Below, one piece after another: positions 15,085-19,509 of a DNA stretch of 19,509 nucleotides. Every line of letters starts with the position of its first letter. Position 1 is the stretch's first letter. The notes beneath the pieces are model-generated. The model did no database searches, was not told where the DNA came from, and worked only from the letters and a program-made list of their open reading frames with translations. This stretch comes from CAYUXF01 sp964448755. GTDB taxonomy: Bacteria; Margulisbacteria; Termititenacia; Termititenacales; CAYUXF01. The translations under genes and the position numbers were made by a program. The DNA lies in contig CAYUXF010000026.1 of assembly GCA_964448755.1 (NCBI GenBank), forward strand, positions 1 to 19,509, written 5' to 3'.

Positions 15085-15843
15085 ATGACCGAAGTAATGA
15101 CCAGGGTAATTGTTCTCGCGGCCGGGAAAGGGACGCGAATGAAATCTGACCTGGCTAAAGTTTTACACCCCATTAACGGCCGGCCGATGATAATTCAAGT
15201 GCTGGAAACTATTCAGAAAACGGCACCGCAGGAAATTTATTTAATTGTTGGGCATCAGGCGGAAAAAGTTGTTGCTACCGTTACTGCTTTTAAACCGATC
15301 TGTGTTGAACAGAAAGAGCAACTGGGGACCGGGCATGCCGTAATGATGGTGGAGCCGCAGCTGACGGGTCGTGACGGTATTACTATAATTACTTGCGGCG
15401 ATGTTCCTCTTTTGCGTCAAGAAACCCTGCAGAACTTAAAAGCAGAACATCTTAAAAACAAAGTTTCCGCTACTATTATTACCGCAGTGCTGGCCGATGC
15501 CGGTCATTACGGCCGGATCATTAGAGATCAAGAGGGTTTTGTTGAGAAAATAGTAGAGTATCGCGATGCCAGTGAACAAGAGCGGGCCTGCCGCGAGATC
15601 AATTCCGGGATATATTGTTTTAATACCGCGGAGCTTTTTGAGGCCATTAAGCAGATCTCGACCAATAATGACCAACGGGAGTATTATTTGACCGATGTCA
15701 TTGGTATTTTAAAAAAGAAGGGCCGGAGTATTGGCGCCTATATTATTGAAGATAATAACGAGATACACGGTATTAATACGCCAGAAGATCTGGCTTTGGC
15801 TGAAAGATTAAATAACAGCCGCTTAGCGGTTCCCGGTAATTAG
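15085..15843 (+). CDS. GlmU-type UDP-N-acetylglucosamine pyrophosphorylase domain protein (no acetyltransferase domain)
   Basis: A 252-residue uridylyltransferase. The loop LAAGKGTRMKS begins at residue 11, followed by LAKVLHPINGRPMI, QLGTGHAV, GDVPLL with the metal-binding aspartate, GRIIRD, EINSGIYCF and NDQREYYLTDVI; these are GlmU N-domain motifs in the right order. In bifunctional GlmU (about 456 residues) a left-handed beta-helix acetyltransferase follows; here the protein stops at a TAG soon after INTPEDLALAE. It should make UDP-GlcNAc from GlcNAc-1-phosphate, with acetylation done by another protein, or use a related sugar. GGAG at 15075-15078 precedes the ATG by six bases, 13 bases after the aminotransferase, so the two are co-transcribed. 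Confidence 0.85.
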   Translation: MTEVMTRVIVLAAGKGTRMKSDLAKVLHPINGRPMIIQVLETIQKTAPQEIYLIVGHQAEKVVATVTAFKPICVEQKEQLGTGHAVMMVEPQLTGRDGITIITCGDVPLLRQETLQNLKAEHLKNKVSATIITAVLADAGHYGRIIRDQEGFVEKIVEYRDASEQERACREINSGIYCFNTAELFEAIKQISTNNDQREYYLTDVIGILKKKGRSIGAYIIEDNNEIHGINTPEDLALAERLNNSRLAVPGN

Positions 15844-15894
15844 CTAACCAGTCAAGTATTAATTTACTGACGGCCTTTACGTGGCAGCCAGCTC

Positions 15895-15903
15895 TGGTAT
15901 AAT
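15895..15903 (+). promoter_or_regulatory. Extended -10 promoter TGG-TATAAT of valS
   Basis: A perfect TATAAT at 15898-15903 with TGG before it; TTTACG at 15877-15882 is a possible but poorly spaced -35. The leader to the ATG at 15938 would be about 28 bases and contains AGGTGA at 15925-15930. There is no room for a T-box riboswitch. Confidence 0.6.
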
Positions 15904-15937
15904 TTTCGGCACGTTTTTAAGAAAAGGTGAAGTTATA

Positions 15938-18538
15938 ATGTCTGAAGTGAATATGGAAAAAGCCTATAACCCCGCGGCAATAGAGGCAAAACTATATACG
16001 GAATGGGAAACCGGCAATTATTTTGCCCCTGCTGTTGACGGTGAGCCGTTCTCTATTGTGATGCCGCCGCCCAATGTTACCGGTGCGCTGCATATGGGGC
16101 ATGCACTGGATAACTCTCTGCAGGATATTTTGACCCGCTGGCACCGCCTGCGCGGTTTTTCGGCACTCTGGGTGCCGGGGACCGACCATGCCGGTATTGC
16201 CACCCAGAATGTTGTGGAGAAAAAATTGCATTTGGAAGGGCGTTCACGTCATGATCTGGGCCGGGAAGCTTTTTTAAAAGAGGTTTGGGCCTGGAAAGAG
16301 CAGTATGGCAGCCGGATAACTAAACAGCTGCGCTTGCTCGGTTCTTCTTGCGACTGGCAGCATGAGCGCTTTACGATGGATGAAGGCTGTTCCCGTGCTG
16401 TGCGCAAAGATTTTGTTACTTTATACAAAGAGGGCTTGATCTTTAAAGGATACCGGATCATTAACTGGTGTCCGCGCTGTCATACGGCCCTTTCTGATGT
16501 TGAGGTGGAGTATGAAGAACAGAAAGGGAATCTCTGGAATATTAAATATCCGCTGGTGGATGATCCTAAAAAACATCTGATAGTTGCTACGACCAGGCCG
16601 GAAACTTTACTGGGCGATGTAGCGGTAGCGGTTAATCCCAACGATGAAAGATATACGAAACTTATTGGCAAAAAAGTTAAACTTCCTTTGACCGAGAGAG
16701 AGATACCGGTCATTGCCGATGACTATGTTGATAAAGCTTTTGGTACCGGTGTGGTTAAAATTACACCGGCCCATGATATTAACGACTTTGAGGTAGCTAA
16801 ACGACACAATTTGACACCGCTGATAATAATGGATACTAATGCCGTAATGAACGAGAACTGTCCGCCGCGTTATAAAGCGCTGGAGCGATACAAGGCCAGA
16901 GAATTGATAATAGATGACCTTAAGAACGAAGGTTTATTGGCCTCGGTTGGCGATCATGAAAACAAGATCAGTAAGTGTTACCGCTGCCATACGGTTATTG
17001 AACCGTATTTGTCTGAACAATGGTTTGTGGATATGCCGAAACTGGCAGAACCGGCTATTGCCGCTGTTAAAAACGAAGAAATTAAGTTTTACCCTGACCG
17101 CTGGAAAAAAGTTTATTTTGACTGGATGGAAAATATCAAGGAATGGTGTATTTCCCGCCAAATTTGGTGGGGGCATCGTATCCCGGTTTGGTACTGCGAC
17201 TGCGGCGAGGTTATTTGTGAAATGGAAGATCCAGTCAGCTGTCCGAGCTGCGGCTCTAAAAACCTCAGACAGGATGAAGATGTTCTGGATACCTGGTTTA
17301 GCTCGGCACTCTGGCCTTTTTCTACACTGGGCTGGCCGGAAGATACAGCTGATCTGAAAAAATATTATCCGACAACAACACTGGTGACCGGTTACGATAT
17401 CATTACTTTTTGGGTCTCGCGGATGATCACGATGGGGTTGAAATTTAAACGGCAGATCCCTTTTAAAAATGTCGTTATTCATGGTTTGATCCGCGATGAA
17501 CAGGGCAAGAAAATGAGTAAGTCTGTAGGTAATGCGGTAGATCCGGTAGAGATAATTGAGGAATACGGCGCTGATGCTCTGCGCTGGACCCTCGCTTCAA
17601 TGGTAACTGCCGGCGGGCAGGATCTAAAACTTTCTAAGAACCGGATCTTGGCCAGCCGGAATTTTATGAATAAGCTCTGGAATGTTACCCGCTATGCTTT
17701 AATGAAGCTGGAGGAAAATAAATTTTCTGAGCATAAGACAGTGGCTGATATCTGGATACTTTCGCGGTTTAATAAAGTTATAAAAAAAGTAGATCAAGCG
17801 CTGGAAAATTATTTTTTTGGCGAAGCGGCGAATATTTTATATGACTTTGTCTGGAGCGAGTTTTGCGACTGGTATATTGAGGCCTCTAAACTCGGCTCAC
17901 ATAAAGAGACGCTGCTGACCGTTCTGCAGGGTATTTTAAAGCTGATGCAGCCGTTTGTGCCATTTATTACCGATGAGCTCTGGCGCAAACTCGGCAATCA
18001 AGGTTCAATTATGCTGGAAACCTGGCCGCTGGAAGATAATCAGTTAGTTAATACCGTAATAGAAAAAGAGATGGAACAGGTGATAGAGATCATTAAAGCG
18101 GTGCGCAATATCCGCGCCGAAATGAACGTGCCTAACTCTAAAAAAGCGGCGGCGGTTATTTATGCGCACAACAGTGAGGTCAAAACAATCATAGAGAAAT
18201 TCTCTAATTATATTTCTTATCTGGCTTATTTAGACAAAATAGAAGTAGTGGAGAAACTGGCTGCCAAACCGCGCGAAGCTTCTTACGCGGCGGTGACCAA
18301 TGCGGAGATCTACATACCGCTGGCTAATTTAATTAATGTTGACGACGAGATCGGCCGTTTGGAAAAAGAGATAACTAAGCTTGACGGCGAACTGGAGCGG
18401 ATAAAAAAGAAAATGATCAACAGCAGTTTTATTGCCAAAGCGCCCAAAGAGGTTATTGAGGCGGAAAAAGAAAAAGAAAGAAGTTATTCCGCTAAACGGG
18501 CTGTGGTCATGGAACAATTGCTGGCGCTAAAGAATTAA
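15938..18538 (+). CDS. valS: Valyl-tRNA synthetase
   Basis: A class I aminoacyl-tRNA synthetase of 866 residues that charges tRNA-Val. The HIGH motif is H52-M-G-H55 within PPPNVTGALHMGHAL, and KMSKS is at 525-529. The block CISRQIWWGHRIPVWYC, the editing-domain stretch TTRPETLLGDVAVAVNP and the C-terminal coiled coil (about the last 65 residues) are all ValS features. Cysteine pairs near CPRC, CYRC and CPSC suggest bound zinc, as in some bacterial ValS. The start is the ATG at 15938, supported by AGGTGA seven bases upstream; a GTG at 15881 in the same frame lies upstream of the promoter -10 box and is rejected. The gene looks complete. Confidence 0.97.
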   Translation: MSEVNMEKAYNPAAIEAKLYTEWETGNYFAPAVDGEPFSIVMPPPNVTGALHMGHALDNSLQDILTRWHRLRGFSALWVPGTDHAGIATQNVVEKKLHLEGRSRHDLGREAFLKEVWAWKEQYGSRITKQLRLLGSSCDWQHERFTMDEGCSRAVRKDFVTLYKEGLIFKGYRIINWCPRCHTALSDVEVEYEEQKGNLWNIKYPLVDDPKKHLIVATTRPETLLGDVAVAVNPNDERYTKLIGKKVKLPLTEREIPVIADDYVDKAFGTGVVKITPAHDINDFEVAKRHNLTPLIIMDTNAVMNENCPPRYKALERYKARELIIDDLKNEGLLASVGDHENKISKCYRCHTVIEPYLSEQWFVDMPKLAEPAIAAVKNEEIKFYPDRWKKVYFDWMENIKEWCISRQIWWGHRIPVWYCDCGEVICEMEDPVSCPSCGSKNLRQDEDVLDTWFSSALWPFSTLGWPEDTADLKKYYPTTTLVTGYDIITFWVSRMITMGLKFKRQIPFKNVVIHGLIRDEQGKKMSKSVGNAVDPVEIIEEYGADALRWTLASMVTAGGQDLKLSKNRILASRNFMNKLWNVTRYALMKLEENKFSEHKTVADIWILSRFNKVIKKVDQALENYFFGEAANILYDFVWSEFCDWYIEASKLGSHKETLLTVLQGILKLMQPFVPFITDELWRKLGNQGSIMLETWPLEDNQLVNTVIEKEMEQVIEIIKAVRNIRAEMNVPNSKKAAAVIYAHNSEVKTIIEKFSNYISYLAYLDKIEVVEKLAAKPREASYAAVTNAEIYIPLANLINVDDEIGRLEKEITKLDGELERIKKKMINSSFIAKAPKEVIEAEKEKERSYSAKRAVVMEQLLALKN

Positions 18539-18566
18539 TTGATAAATTGTTGTGAAATAACAAGCT

Positions 18567-19509
18567 GTGAAAAATAAAATAAAAAAAATTGCTGTTTATT
18601 TGCCGGTTTTTCTCAATTATTCTGAAACGTTTATTTACCAATTATTTACCAGTATTAAGAACTATGAAGTGATAGTCTTTTGCCGGGAAATTAAGAATGC
18701 CGAACAATTTCCTTTTAATAAAGTTTATAGCGGCCGAGAGGTGCTCAATAAAAGAGAACTGCAGAAAATTATGGCCCGGGAAGAGATCTCTTTGATCCAC
18801 GCGCAGTTTGGTATTATGGGGGCGGATATTTTAAGTGTGGCCCAAAAATTAAAGATCCCCTTGATCACTCATTTTCGCGGTCAGGATGCTTACCAGCTGC
18901 CTAAAAAATTAGCGGTTAGGTTTGCCTACCGCCGACTTTTTAAAAAGGGTGCTTTGTTTTTAACTGTTTCTGCGGCGATGCGCCAGCATTTGATCTCGTT
19001 AGGGGCGCCGGCCAAGAGAACTAAAGTTTATTACGGCGGTATTGATCTTAAAAAATTTCCTTATCAAAAAAGAAGTTTTAAGAACAAGAAAAAATATAAT
19101 ATTTTAATGTGCGGCAGAATGGTTGAGAAAAAAGGTTTTGCTGATGCCTTGGCAGCACTGGAAGCTCTGCTGCCGGAATATGACTTTAAATTGACAATAA
19201 TAGGCGAAGGACCGCAGGAGACTTTTTTAAAGAAGCTGGCCGCGACTAAAGGTTTGCGCTCAAAAATAAATTTTGCCGGCAAAAAACCTTACAGGGAAAT
19301 AAAAAAAGCGATGCAGCGGGCCGATCTTTTATTGGCGCCTTATAAAACAGCAAAAAACGGCGATAGCGAAGGGATCCCCAATATTGTTAAAGAGGCCATG
19401 GCTTGCGGCCTGCCGGTAGTGACTACCGACCACAGCGGCTGTCCGGAATTGGCGCTCAATAAAAAGACCGCTTTAACGGCTAAACAGGGCAATGCTGCAG
19501 AGCTGAAGC
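18567..19509 (+). CDS. GT4-family glycosyltransferase, partial at the window end
   Basis: At least 314 residues are visible, reading from a GTG at 18567 to the window edge without a stop. An in-frame TAA at 18558 bounds it upstream, and the GTG is the only plausible start; no good ribosome-binding site is seen. NYSETFIYQLF near the N-terminus, HAQFGIMGAD, ILMCGRMVEKKGF and an EX7E motif (E268 and E276 in SEGIPNIVKEA) followed by TDHSG match the GT4 enzyme at 5266 almost block for block, so the two are paralogs. It begins 28 bases after valS and may be co-transcribed with it. The acceptor and donor are unknown; envelope glycan synthesis is likely. Confidence 0.85.
   Translation, partial: MKNKIKKIAVYLPVFLNYSETFIYQLFTSIKNYEVIVFCREIKNAEQFPFNKVYSGREVLNKRELQKIMAREEISLIHAQFGIMGADILSVAQKLKIPLITHFRGQDAYQLPKKLAVRFAYRRLFKKGALFLTVSAAMRQHLISLGAPAKRTKVYYGGIDLKKFPYQKRSFKNKKKYNILMCGRMVEKKGFADALAALEALLPEYDFKLTIIGEGPQETFLKKLAATKGLRSKINFAGKKPYREIKKAMQRADLLLAPYKTAKNGDSEGIPNIVKEAMACGLPVVTTDHSGCPELALNKKTALTAKQGNAAELK

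Noticed and set aside
15844..15937. T-box riboswitch before valS
   Set aside because: Only 94 bases separate it from the previous gene, the promoter leaves a leader of about 28 bases, and no stem or T-box sequence is seen.
15881..15938. GTG start upstream of valS
   Set aside because: It lies upstream of the TATAAT at 15898-15903, and the ATG at 15938 has a Shine-Dalgarno.
16914..17482. Open frames on both strands inside valS
   Set aside because: They are shadows of the conserved catalytic region of valyl-tRNA synthetase.

Overview
The window comes from an uncultivated, probably anaerobic bacterium. It is moderately AT-rich. It carries a superoxide reductase, part of an Rnf ferredoxin:NAD+ oxidoreductase, and envelope genes resembling lipid A synthesis and export functions (LpxB-like, MsbA-like). 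That mix fits an anaerobic, probably diderm bacterium, perhaps from a candidate phylum such as Margulisbacteria/WOR-1, Omnitrophica or Elusimicrobia; the lineage is inference only. Two runs of exactly 100 N mark scaffold gaps, inside rnfC and inside an aminotransferase gene.

Layout, left to right. (1) 1-208: intergenic DNA with nested hairpins, one member of a short repeat family. (2) 209-6378: a tight plus-strand cell-envelope operon of five genes: a CapA-type phosphoesterase-fold protein with an altered active site, an LpxB-like glycosyltransferase, RmlD, an MsbA-type ABC exporter and a GT4 glycosyltransferase. (3) 6397-6873: a monocistronic superoxide reductase with a rubrerythrin-type rubredoxin domain. 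(4) 6892-7097: a second member of the repeat family, about 180 bp, bracketed by a 13-bp direct repeat. (5) 7115-7608, minus strand: two small membrane proteins (YtxH-like plus a single-span protein) with overlapping stop and start. (6) 7859-9724: a long, codon-atypical phosphohexomutase. (7) 9781-12386: rnfE-rnfC-rnfD; rnfA, rnfB and rnfG are not in the window. (8) 12450-15843: purQ, a short sugar-nucleotide transferase, an aspartate aminotransferase-like gene and a GlmU-type uridylyltransferase lacking the acetyltransferase half. (9) 15938-19509: valS followed by a second GT4 glycosyltransferase, a paralog of the one at 5266, which runs off the window.

The dominant theme is surface glycan and lipid synthesis: a hexose-phosphate mutase, two nucleotidyltransferases, RmlD, two GT4 enzymes, an LpxB-like enzyme and a lipid flippase. 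Mixed with it are energy conservation (Rnf), oxygen defence and housekeeping genes. Several transcription units start at an extended -10 box (TGn-TATAAT), and the first promoter is so close to its ATG that a leaderless mRNA is likely. I see no CRISPR array, tRNA, rRNA, phage or transposase gene. The most unusual non-coding signal is the repeat family; the most unusual proteins are the active-site-altered CapA homolog, the N-terminally extended phosphohexomutase and the rubredoxin-superoxide reductase fusion.
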